Of a stretch of DNA of 64,000 bases, positions 25,276 to 33,848 are shown piece after piece. The stretch comes from Desulfoscipio gibsoniae DSM 7213. GTDB lineage: Bacteria > Bacillota > Desulfotomaculia > Desulfotomaculales > Desulfallaceae. The notes below the pieces were generated by a model. The model was not told the origin of the DNA and made no database searches. It saw only the letters and a program-made list of their open reading frames with translations. The stretch spans positions 1,760,001 through 1,824,000 of the forward strand of contig NC_021184.1 in assembly GCF_000233715.2 (NCBI RefSeq), read 5' to 3'. The position numbers and the translations under genes were made by a program. Every line of letters begins with the position of its first letter. The first letter of the stretch is position 1.

Positions 25276-25569
25276 ACATTTAGGTATGTTTATAAAAATG
25301 CGTAAACCAAGTTAAATAGGAATTTGCTTTTTCCATCTCATTAATAGCATAGTATATTATTGCCCGTCAAACATAAAATTGTAGCCGGTTCATGCATATC
25401 TACCGGATAATAACCTGACTGATTCACTAAAAAGAATGGCAGGCATACTCTAATGCCAAATTATGCTCACACTCAAACAGGCCATAACAGGATTCCATAT
25501 AACAACACATGAACAATCCTAATAGCCTATACTGTCCAATCGTGAACCTATCTTGATAAGACCCCTAAG
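25246..25569. other. Left flank of the IS91-type element, no gene seen
   Basis: After the end of the frameshifted gene, there is no open frame with recognisable content and no clear terminal hairpin that would define the element border. Confidence 0.4.
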
Positions 25570-26963
25570 CTAAATACAGTCCTCATAAGGTGTCAACTGA
25601 GAATATTCATCCTCATACGGCATTTGGAAGATAGAATCATCATGGGTTATATCATAAGACGGTCCGGAAGGTTTTGGAGCAGGTATATACTGATGCTCCT
25701 GATAAAGATTAGGGGGATCATGATTTCCTGGCATCCACAGATCCAGGTGCAGCAATATCTTCTTGATGGTCTCTTCATCTTTGATAAAGGATATGATGCG
25801 CATGCAGCCATTGCACTTGGGGCATAGCAGCGGGTCGGCATGGTATACCTTTTGAATCAGGCGGACCCAGTTCCTGCGGAATGCCTTTTTTGAAATATCT
25901 GAATTAACTAGTGAAGGCACTTGGTTGTCAATCTCTGTTTTTTTGCGCATGCCCCGTGACTTATTTGAATAGTACCCGTAATACCGGACATGTTGTTCAC
26001 CCCTATTTGGTATATGTGTAACAAGACAGGCCAACCAATCCAGCGCCACAAAAGTTTCACGGACTCCGCTGTTTTTACCTTTATATATTACTCGTGCGAC
26101 ACCGTCATTCGATTCGGATGCCGGTATATAGAGCAGTCTTTCCTGTGCGATGGGAGCCCGGACAATATATTGCGCCAACTTTTCAATCCTCTCCTGGTCG
26201 GAAGGCCAGATGGATTCTCCACAATATACGTTAAACCCGCTGTGATGCCAACCCATCATATTTTCTATGATGAGATCAGTTATTTTTCCTTCCTTTTTCA
26301 GCATATTGAAGACCTCCAGGCGAAACAACCCTTCCAGGACTGAAGCGTCCGGTACGGTCCCAACCATAAACCGTCGTCTTGATCAAAACAGCCATCGGTG
26401 GCGATGATGTGAAGATGTGGGTTGGAATTCAGAAAATCTCCAAAGGTCTGCACAGCTATGACAGCACCTGGTTTAGGATCATCCAACGAAACCCCTTGCT
26501 TCAGGTAAACAGATAGAACCTTCCAGGCGCATCGGCTCAACTTGGCCAAAAGGCTGCGGTCATACATGAAATATAGTCTAAGCCTTTTGGGAATACTGAA
26601 GACCCATTGGCGATGGGGTACTTGTTTCAGCACCTCTCCACACAGGAACTCACCAAATTCAACTACACGTTTTTGATGGCAGGAAGGGCAAAAGTGCCGG
26701 CGTTTGCAGGAAAATGGAAGTAGATATTCATGGTTGCAGTCATCGCATTTCACCCGGGCAAAACCCAGATAAAGGTCACCGCAGTCCAGATATTTGTAGA
26801 TGATGTCCAGCACATAAGGCCGCCAATACCCATACTCCTTTTGGTACCTGTCTTCCCATGTACCTTCCAGTTCTTCAAAATGTGCTTCCACACACCGGTA
26901 ATATTGGTTTTTGTGGGGGCTTCGGGGTGTATACACTTCAGCCCTGGAGAAAGCAGTTAGCAT
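25570..26963 (-). pseudogene. IS91-family transposase, split by a frameshift
   Basis: The two frames 26298-26963 and 25570-26367 read as one rolling-circle HUH transposase. The first half has the zinc-binding part CDDCNHEY...CPSCHQKR, the conserved FSIPKRLRLYFMYDR and the HUH motif NPHLHIIATDG. The second half has the tyrosine motif HVRYYGYYSNKSRG and a terminal CPKC finger. The frames switch near 26345 (LWLGP... versus VGTVPDASVLEGLFRLEV). The gene is inactive unless the shift is programmed or is a sequencing artefact. It sits directly against the truncated 5' side of vanW and may have brought in or cut the neighbouring DNA. Confidence 0.8.
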
Positions 26964-27419
26964 GCATGGTTATCCCCCATACGGAACATATGTTCTATAA
27001 CGTTTCTGCATGCTCCCTTCACTATCGTAGAACGACATCCTCATCAGATTAAAGATTTTCCATGCCCGGATGAGGATGAGCCGGACGGCGTAGACGCCAC
27101 AGTCAGCGAAGGGTGGCTGGATTTAAAGGTTAAAAATAATACCAATTTTACCTTCCAAGTTGAAATATCCATTAATGGACTTTATATTTATGGCCGTATT
27201 TTTGTGGATCGGGCCATAGGGTATCGTTACGAGGTTATTAATCGAGATAAGAGCTTTTTTACAAAGGGTGGGAAAACCTTTGAGCGGGTTTCTGTCTTTC
27301 AGCGAAAGATAGACATCAAGTCAGAACAAATTATCTCAGAACAACTGCTTTATACGGATATATGTGAGGTCGGATATTCACTCCCGGAAGGAACCGTTAT
27401 CTTTGAAAACGAGGAGTGA
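26961..27419 (+). pseudogene. vanW: vanW, 5'-truncated
   Basis: The open frame contains the C-terminal half of VanW: FLHAPFTIVERHPHQIKDF, DGVDATVSEGWLDLKVKNNT and YTDICEVGYSLPEGTVIF. It stops at 27419, four bases before the vanG ATG. No start codon with RBS exists, and the IS91-type transposase gene abuts the 5' side, so the N-terminal half is gone. VanW is an accessory protein of VanB- and VanG-type clusters with unknown biochemical role. Its position before the ligase fits a VanG-type order. Confidence 0.7.
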
Positions 27420-27423
27420 TTAT

Positions 27424-28479
27424 ATGAAAAATGAAAAAAACAAAGTTGCCGTTTTATTCGGCGGATGCTCTACAGAGTATGAGGTTTCTCTCCAATCCGC
27501 CTATTCTGTAATAACGAACCTAAATCCAAATAAGTATGAAACCATATTGATTGGAATCACTCGGCAGGGAGCTTGGTTGAGATATTATGGCTCACTTGAA
27601 AAAATTCAGAATGACACATGGATGGATAGCAACGATTGTGTCCCAGCAATCATTTCACCTGATCGGAATATTCACGGACTGCTCGAATTTCGTGGTAATA
27701 AAGTGATTGCAACCAGAATTGATGTGGCGTTTCCTGTTCTGCATGGAAAAAACGGCGAGGACGGAACATTACAGGGATTATTAACGATAGCTGGTATTCC
27801 TTTTGCAGGGTGTGGTACGCTTTGTTCTGCAATGTGCATGGACAAGGACATCGCTCACAAAATAGCAAATCTGGCCGGTATCAAAACACCTCCGTCCGTC
27901 GTGCTGCGGTCCGGATTTACCGATGCCGAACTGATGAAGCAGATTAGCTACCTAACATTTCCTCTGTTTGTTAAACCGGCAAACGCCGGTTCCTCATTTG
28001 GTATTACAAAGGTTTTGCAAAAGGATGAGCTTTCCGATGCAGTCACCGTTGCTTTTCAACATGACAATAAGGTCATCATAGAGGAAGCCGTCGACGGTTT
28101 TGAGGTTGGCTGTGCCGTCCTTGGCAATGATTCGCTTGCCATCGGTGAGGTTGACGAAATAGAGCTGTCTCATGGGTTCTTTGATTACACGGAGAAATAT
28201 ACCCTGAAAACCTCTAAAATCCATATGCCTGCCCGCATTGATCCAGATACAGCCGAGCGTATTAAACAGACGGCTTCCGTCATTTACCGGGCGCTCGATT
28301 GCTCGGGATTTGCAAGGGTTGATTTGTTTCTGACACCGGAAAAAGAAATCATCTTCAACGAAGTAAATACAATTCCCGGTTTTACCTCTCACAGCCGCTA
28401 TCCCAATATGCTAAAAGGCATTGGAATGACATTCGGGCAGATTGTGGATGCAGCGATAAGTCTGGCGACAAACTCATGA
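27424..28479 (+). CDS. vanG: VanG-type D-alanine--D-serine ligase
   Basis: 351 residues, ATP-grasp fold: VAVLFGGCSTEYEVSLQSA at the N terminus, PLFVKPANAGSSFGITKV for ATP binding, the omega loop with EKYTLKTSKIHMPARI, and metal-binding NEVNTIPGFT. The EKY triad in the loop marks D-Ser-type ligases (VanC/E/G) rather than D-Ala ligases (EKY versus KKY forms) or D-Lac ligases. It makes D-Ala-D-Ser for peptidoglycan precursors with low vancomycin affinity. ATG 27424 follows gaggagtgat. The vanXY frame starts within its stop codon. The gene appears intact. Confidence 0.9.
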   Translation: MKNEKNKVAVLFGGCSTEYEVSLQSAYSVITNLNPNKYETILIGITRQGAWLRYYGSLEKIQNDTWMDSNDCVPAIISPDRNIHGLLEFRGNKVIATRIDVAFPVLHGKNGEDGTLQGLLTIAGIPFAGCGTLCSAMCMDKDIAHKIANLAGIKTPPSVVLRSGFTDAELMKQISYLTFPLFVKPANAGSSFGITKVLQKDELSDAVTVAFQHDNKVIIEEAVDGFEVGCAVLGNDSLAIGEVDEIELSHGFFDYTEKYTLKTSKIHMPARIDPDTAERIKQTASVIYRALDCSGFARVDLFLTPEKEIIFNEVNTIPGFTSHSRYPNMLKGIGMTFGQIVDAAISLATNS

Positions 28480-29240
28480 GAACACTGACATTACATTCGA
28501 ACAATATTGGAAGAGGCAGCTTGATTCTTGTGAATCCTTCCCATCCCATACGATGCGAAGCGGCGAAGGAAAATCTGATGGCCGTCTGTCCGGACTATCC
28601 GAGCGTCTTTCTTGAGAGGTAAACGGTAAGCATGTTAACTCAGGCCATGACGGTCGCCAATTGCGGGAACTATATTGTCCCCGTCAGCGGTTACCGGACA
28701 GGAAAGGAACAGCACGATCTGTATACCGATTCTTTGCGGGAAAATGGTACGGAGTTTACACAGAAATTCGTAGCATTGCCGGGATGCAGCGAACATCAGA
28801 CGGGACTTGCCATTGACCTTGCTGAAAACACGCCGGATATTGATTTTATCTGTCCGCATTTTCCTTATACCGGCATATGCCAGATCTTCCGGGAAAAATC
28901 GGTAAGGTATGGTTTTATAGAACGATATCCGGCAGGTTGCGAGCAATTGACACATATCGCGCAGGAACCCTGGCACTTTCGTTATGTCGGGTATTCCCAT
29001 TCTGAATTGATGAGAGAAAAACAGCTGACGCTGGAAGAATATACTGATTATTTAAAGAGATTCCCTTATAACGGCATTCACCTTCAATTTCAATTGGCCA
29101 AACGGAGTTTTGAAATTTGTTATGTTCCGGTTTTATCGGACAAGCTGGTGCATGTCGAAATACCGGATAAAACTCTCTATCAGATATCCGGGAACAACGT
29201 GGACGGCTTTGTGGTTACTCTGTGGAGGAATCCGGTATGA
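28476..29240 (+). pseudogene. vanXY: vanXY D,D-dipeptidase/carboxypeptidase with in-frame stop
   Basis: The natural start is ATG 28476, overlapping the vanG stop (MRTLTLHSNNIGRGSLILVN). After 48 codons a TAA (28620-28622) interrupts the same frame, which continues without shift to 29240. The downstream part keeps the VanX/VanY zinc site: SEHQTGLAIDL and EPWHFRYV. VanXY hydrolyses D-Ala-D-Ala and the D-Ala-ended pentapeptide. Restart at ATG 28632 would give a 202-residue protein without the first 52 residues and with only a weak RBS (gaggt). The gene is probably inactive, or it yields a truncated enzyme. Confidence 0.8.
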
Positions 29241-30952
29241 AAGAAAAAAGGGAATATGCAGGCATTGATTATTTTAGGGTGATTGCGGCATTTCTGGTTA
29301 TCACAATTTACACATCGCCACTATCCTCTGTAAATGAAATTGCCGATTTTATCCTTACAAGAGTCATTGCCCGTACAGTAGTGCCATTCTTTTTTATGGC
29401 CTCCGGGTTCTTCCTACTGCCAGGATATATTAGCGAGAAGAAAACAGGACCTGGGAAACTTCCAGCATTTTTGAAAAAGACCGCTATTCTATATGGTATT
29501 GCGAGTTTGATGTATTTACCGGTCAATATCTATGCGGGGTATTTTAAGTCACCACATTTGCTTCCAAATCTGCTGAAGGATCTTGTGTTTGACGGTACAT
29601 TTTATCATCTGTGGTATCTGCCTGCGGTTATGCTTGGAGCTATAATCACTTGTTTCATGCTTGGAAGGTTGAAAATAAATCATGCATTTGCCATAGCATT
29701 AGGTCTTTATGTTATCGGGCTATTTGGTGACAGCTACTATGGGATCGCTACTAAAGTACCATTCTTAAAATCTTTTTATGACGCGGTGTTCGTTTTAACT
29801 GATTACACCCGAAACGGCCTGTTCTTTGCACCGGTTTTCCTCATGCTTGGCGGATTAATTGCGAAGTATAGGAAACGTAGATTAAAGACGTGTATAATCG
29901 GATTCGCGGTATCCTCGACCCTGTTGATGATAGAGGGGTTGACACTCCATGGATTTCAAGTACAGCGGCACGACAGTATGTACTTCATGCTCCTTCCCTG
30001 TATGGTGTTTCTCTTTCAAAGCTTGATGTTTTGGGAGGGACGCGGCGGTCAAATCCTGCGGAACCTTTCCATGATGATTTATCTGATTCATCCGCTGATC
30101 ATTGTGTTCATTCGCGGTGTTGCTAAAGTTATAAGCCTCCAGCGACTGCTTATAGATAACAGTGTCGTTAATTTTCTCGCCGTTGCGTTATGCTCTTTTA
30201 TTGCTACAATGGCAATCGCATCAGCCCTGCGAAGGAAAAATAAAAAACAGCCGGTTTTGGAACAGGTATGCATGGACAGAGCATGGGCTGAAATTCATTT
30301 AGCCAATCTGGGTCATAACGTGAAGGTTCTGCGTGACATGCTTCCGAATGGATGTGAACTGATGGCTGTTGTAAAAGCTAATGCCTATGGGCATGGCGAC
30401 GTGGAGATAGCGTGTTACTTGAATAGAATTGGCGTTGCTTCCTTTGCCGTTGCAACGATAGAGGAAGGTATCCGCTTAAGAACACATGGGATTGAAGGTG
30501 ATATTTTAATTTTAGGTTATACCGACCCGCAAAGGGTTCCCGAACTCGTCAGGTATCGTTTATCACAGACGGTCACTGAATATAAACATGCAAAACAGCT
30601 GAATGCTTCCAAACAGCAAATCTCAGTGCATATCAAGATTGATACCGGTATGCACCGTTTGGGAGAAAGCTGCAATAATGCGGCGGAGATTGAAAGCATC
30701 TTTCAGTGTCATAACCTGAAAGTCTGCGGTATTTATACTCATCTGTGTGTGGCGGACAGTACGCAGGAAGATGACGTTGCATTTACCGAAGAACAATTGA
30801 GTCATTTTTATACTTTGCTGGAACAACTCAAGCAGCACCAGATTGCACTGCCCAAAATACATATTCAAAGCAGTTATGGTATTTTGAACTATCCCGAACT
30901 GCAATGCAGCTACGCCAGAAGGGGTAGGAGAGTAGGTCGTTGCTGGAATTAA
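29237..30952 (+). pseudogene. vanT: vanT serine racemase, 3'-truncated into a 5S rRNA tail
   Basis: The ATG overlaps the vanXY stop. Residues 1-335 form an acyltransferase-3-like membrane domain with about ten helices (FFFMASGFFLLPGYIS). From residue 345 the alanine-racemase-like domain begins, with the PLP lysine in VVKANAYGHG. At codon about 560 (LQCSYAR) the gene runs into gaaggggtaggagagtagg, the 3' end of a 5S rRNA, and stops at 30952. Roughly 150 residues are missing, including the second catalytic Tyr region. VanT supplies D-Ser for the ligase, and this copy should be inactive as a racemase. Confidence 0.85.
30918..30950 (+). repeat. 5S rRNA 3'-tail fragment at the vanT junction
   Basis: gaaggggtaggagagtaggt followed by cgttgctggaatt matches the insertion-bearing 3' end of the 5S gene (801-831). 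It is interrupted by the IS256-family element and continues as attttaaataacccc after it. Confidence 0.85.
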
Positions 30953-31022
30953 GGGAATGTGAAATATTACGTGTAAATGGTTTTTCCTCTTAACACAAAA
31001 CTATCTTAGTTAGAATCAACTA

Positions 31023-31145
31023 GGTAGCCCTTTATATGGAGAGGGGCCTGTGTTAGCCTGTTGCGGCGGGAGACCAAAGCGTAGCGTGGACTCCCCGGTG
31101 GGCTCCCAGAAACACAGGCCCAGAGGCTCCATGTCAAGGGCTACC
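31023..31145 (-). other. Long structured hairpin downstream of the IS256 transposase
   Basis: Three nested perfect stems: ggtagccctt (31023-31032) with aagggctacc (31136-31145), atggag (31036-31041) with ctccat (31127-31132), and gggcctgtgtt (31044-31054) with aacacaggccc (31111-31121). They enclose a GC-rich 56-base apical region. It lies 26 bases after the transposase stop. It may be a terminator that insulates the element, or a transcribed structured RNA. Confidence 0.6.
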
Positions 31146-31170
31146 GGTCGGTTTGTTGGCCGGCTAACTT

Positions 31171-32388
31171 TTATATGGCCATCTCTGATTCTATCCTATC
31201 ACCAAAGTATATGACAAATTGGGAGATGCAATTTTTCCAATCTTTAACTGGCATAGTCCATTTTTTTGCTGCTTCAACGGTGGCCAGGTAAATAATTTTC
31301 TTCAGTGCATCGTCTGTTGGATAGGCAGTTTTAGTTTTGGTTACTTTCCGTAGTTGCCGGTGGTAACCCTCGATGATATTAGTAGTATAAATCATTTTAC
31401 GGATTTCATATGGGTATTTAAAATAAGCTGTTAACTCAAGCCAATTCTTTTCCCAGGAACGAATTATAATGGGATGTCTTTTACCCCAGTTTTCTTTGAA
31501 TATTTCAAAGGCTAACTCAGCCTCTTCCAGGGTTAATGCCTGGTACACTTGCTTAAGATCAGCCATCAACTCCTTTTGTTCTTTGTATGGCACATACTTC
31601 AGGGAATTACGGATTTGATGGATTATGCAAAGCTGAATTTCGGTATGGGGGAAAACAGTGTTTATGGCCTCAGAAAACCCGGAAAGCCCGTCTTTACAGG
31701 TAATCAGGATATCTTGCACCCCCCTGTTTTTGAGGTCATTACATACACCAAGCCAAAAGCTGGCACTTTCATTTTCCCCAATCCAGATGCCAAGTATTTC
31801 TTTTTGGCCTGCCATATTTAGGGCCAACACACTGTAGGCCGCCTTGTTTATTATCCGGTTATCTTTACGTACCTTGAAATGGATAGCATCAAGGAAAACA
31901 ATAGGGTATATACGGTCAAGTGTCCGGGACTGCCACTCTGCAATCAGTGGTAGTATTTTGTCTGTTATCTTGCTGACCATGGTAGGGGATACGTCGATAC
32001 CGTAGATATCCCTCATGTGGTCCTCAATATCACGTGTAGACATACCCTTGGCGTACATGGCTATAATTTGGTCTTCAAGCTGGTTGGATGTCTTTTCATA
32101 TTTACCGATAAGCCTTGGTTCAAATTCACCATTACGATCCCGTGGGATTTCCACTTCTGTCTTGCCGAACTTAGTCTGGATAGTTTTCTTATTGTAACCG
32201 TTGCGACTGTTGCCAGTATTATTGCCTTCAATGCTGTGTTTTTTATACCCGAGGTGCTCTTCAATTTCAGCCTCGAATATCTGCTGCAAGGTGTCCTTGA
32301 ATAGATTCTTGAGCATCTCATGTACGTCTTCTACGGTGCGGCAATCCTTTGCTAATTCCTTGATCGTTTTGTCTTGCATGGCTTGCAT
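31171..32388 (-). CDS. IS256-family (Mutator-like) transposase
   Basis: 405 residues. The Mutator-type DDE pattern is visible: FLDAIHFKVR (first Asp), ITCKDGLSGFSEAI (second Asp), IHQIRNSLKYV and the Glu in YTTNIIEGYHRQLRKVTK. The N-terminal domain includes the typical GHLGYKKH/NSRNGYNKKT stretch. The length is normal and there is no frameshift, so the element may still move. ATG 32388 follows aaaggagatgacc. Confidence 0.92.
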   Translation of the reverse strand: MQAMQDKTIKELAKDCRTVEDVHEMLKNLFKDTLQQIFEAEIEEHLGYKKHSIEGNNTGNSRNGYNKKTIQTKFGKTEVEIPRDRNGEFEPRLIGKYEKTSNQLEDQIIAMYAKGMSTRDIEDHMRDIYGIDVSPTMVSKITDKILPLIAEWQSRTLDRIYPIVFLDAIHFKVRKDNRIINKAAYSVLALNMAGQKEILGIWIGENESASFWLGVCNDLKNRGVQDILITCKDGLSGFSEAINTVFPHTEIQLCIIHQIRNSLKYVPYKEQKELMADLKQVYQALTLEEAELAFEIFKENWGKRHPIIIRSWEKNWLELTAYFKYPYEIRKMIYTTNIIEGYHRQLRKVTKTKTAYPTDDALKKIIYLATVEAAKKWTMPVKDWKNCISQFVIYFGDRIESEMAI

Positions 32389-32455
32389 AAATGGTCATCT
32401 CCTTTATTGGTAGTTATAACCATTTACACTAAAGTAATTACGTTCTCGGAATTAA

Positions 32456-32595
32456 TTTTAAATAACCCCCTGGTTTTATGCCGGGGGTTTTAAAGCTTTT
32501 CTTTAATTTGCTAAACTATTAACGTGGTGAGGGACTGTCCCCCTGTGGTGGGTTTTGGGAATGGCGAAAGCCAGGCCCAAAACCTACCCAAGCAC
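32456..32595 (+). repeat. 5S-downstream terminator and R1 repeat, copy 2
   Basis: aaccccc-loop-gggggtttt (32463-32492) copies the terminator that follows 5S at 845. The R1 repeat follows directly at 32494-32595, with the ggttttggg / cccaaaacc stem closed by GGC-GAAA-GCC. This continues the 5S tail interrupted by the IS256-family element. Confidence 0.8.
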
Positions 32596-32642
32596 TAGCA
32601 GGGGGCGCAACTATTAGACAAGCCAGGGTTAGACACGCATTA

Positions 32643-32855
32643 TTGGGCATTGTTTTATTTCATTCTTTATTTATCGTTTCTCCCCAAGCAGGACAAAACA
32701 TTTTTGGTAACGCGGCCTTGGGGGAATATTTTAGGAGCTTTGTGGCCTATGGGACAATAGCTATAGCACTGGTATTAAATATGAAAAATAGAAATTATAC
32801 CAGTAATACCAAGGGAAGAGTCTCAAAGGAAGTGTCAACAATCTCGTCCCCTTAG
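32643..32855 (+). CDS. Small membrane protein or C-terminal fragment, unassigned
   Basis: 70 codons with two probable membrane helices (GIVLFHSLFIVSP and SFVAYGTIAIALVLNM) and a short charged tail. No convincing RBS is visible. The frame stays open upstream into the end of the R1 repeat, so it may be the 3' part of a lost gene. Nothing else is recognisable between 32596 and 32957. Confidence 0.3.
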   Translation: MGIVLFHSLFIVSPQAGQNIFGNAALGEYFRSFVAYGTIAIALVLNMKNRNYTSNTKGRVSKEVSTISSP

Positions 32856-32957
32856 CTCTTAATTTGCCCTACCTTGAAAATTGTTTTTATAAAATTTATT
32901 CAAAAGAAGCTATGAGCCGCCCTAACGGACGACTCATCATTACAACAAATCATTTAC

Positions 32958-33797
32958 TTATGCTTTGGTATGACTATTCCTAACTATAGTTCTTTCTCCT
33001 TCAGGAATAGGAGGCGGAATAGGCATGCCGGAAATCTTTGTTACTGCACCAAAACGAGGAGGGCAAGCTTCAAAGCAAGTTCCGCATTTTATGCATTTCT
33101 CCTGGTCAATTACATGAATCTGGTTCTTGGCGCTTATGATCGCTTCGGCAGGGCATCTTCTTGCGCAAGTCATACAAGCCTGGCACTTCTCCGGATCAAT
33201 ATAGTACGATACTATTTCACTAAATAACTTATCTATCTCGTTACTGGTGAAAAGTACGTCATATTCTTCTTGGTTCTTAAGGCGTGACGCCAATTTCTTC
33301 TTTTTTGTCAGCTTAATGTAGGGAATTAGCTTTGTAACTTCTTCAAGTTTGTATTTTAATGCATTTTCCTCTAAACCTTCACCTTTGCCAAGAGGTCCTA
33401 ACTTCTCCATCTTTGTGGCAAATTCATTCATAATATTAGCGAAGCGAATTCCTTCACCGGCAGATACCCATTCAATCCTTAACCTTTCAGGGTTTACCCC
33501 TATGTGTTCCAGTATTTTTTTACACAGCTGAACTATGCTTGCTGCATCGAAATTTCCGTTAGTAATATAATGGCAGTCGTTAAGATGACAACCGCCGATA
33601 AACACCCCGTCTGCTCCTTGTGAGAAAGCCCGAAATATATGCTTCATGTCGACTCTGCCGGAGCACATCACCCTTATAAGTTTTATATAAGGGGGGTATT
33701 GAAAACGAGAAACTCCAGCAAGGTCTGCACCTCCGTAGCAGCACCAATTGCATATAATACCTAACAGCCTTGGTTTAAACTTAATTCCTGTACTCAT
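32958..33797 (-). CDS. mvhD: MvhD-type hydrogenase/heterodisulfide-reductase delta subunit with ferredoxin domain
   Basis: 279 residues. Residues 1-130 are the MvhD/FrhD-type [2Fe-2S] domain: LLGIICNWCCYGGADLAG, IRVMCSGRVD and GADGVFIGGCHLNDCHY. Residues 200-265 add two 4Fe-4S clusters (CQACMTCARRCPAEAI and CIKCGTCFEACPPRFG). It passes electrons between HdrA and a partner dehydrogenase or hydrogenase. It follows hdrA by 51 bases on the same strand, so the two form an operon. ATG 33797 follows gagtgagat. The added ferredoxin domain is an MvhD fusion type seen in sulfate reducers and acetogens. Confidence 0.88.
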   Translation of the reverse strand: MSTGIKFKPRLLGIICNWCCYGGADLAGVSRFQYPPYIKLIRVMCSGRVDMKHIFRAFSQGADGVFIGGCHLNDCHYITNGNFDAASIVQLCKKILEHIGVNPERLRIEWVSAGEGIRFANIMNEFATKMEKLGPLGKGEGLEENALKYKLEEVTKLIPYIKLTKKKKLASRLKNQEEYDVLFTSNEIDKLFSEIVSYYIDPEKCQACMTCARRCPAEAIISAKNQIHVIDQEKCIKCGTCFEACPPRFGAVTKISGMPIPPPIPEGERTIVRNSHTKA

Positions 33798-33848
33798 TTT
33801 TATCTCACTCCTGAGGCAGTAATAACTGCTTTGTTCATAAATGATCTT

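Larger units (their letters stand above)
30953..32447. mobile_element. IS256-family insertion sequence with 8-bp target duplication
   Basis: ggaattaa flanks the element directly on both sides (30945-30952 and 32448-32455). The ends are imperfect inverted repeats: gggaatgtga at 30953 against gagaacgtaa read from 32447, and the stronger inner match gtgtaaatggtt (30971-30982) against aaccatttacac (32418-32429). Length is 1495 bp with one transposase on the minus strand. It inserted in the sequence after a 5S tail. Confidence 0.9.
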
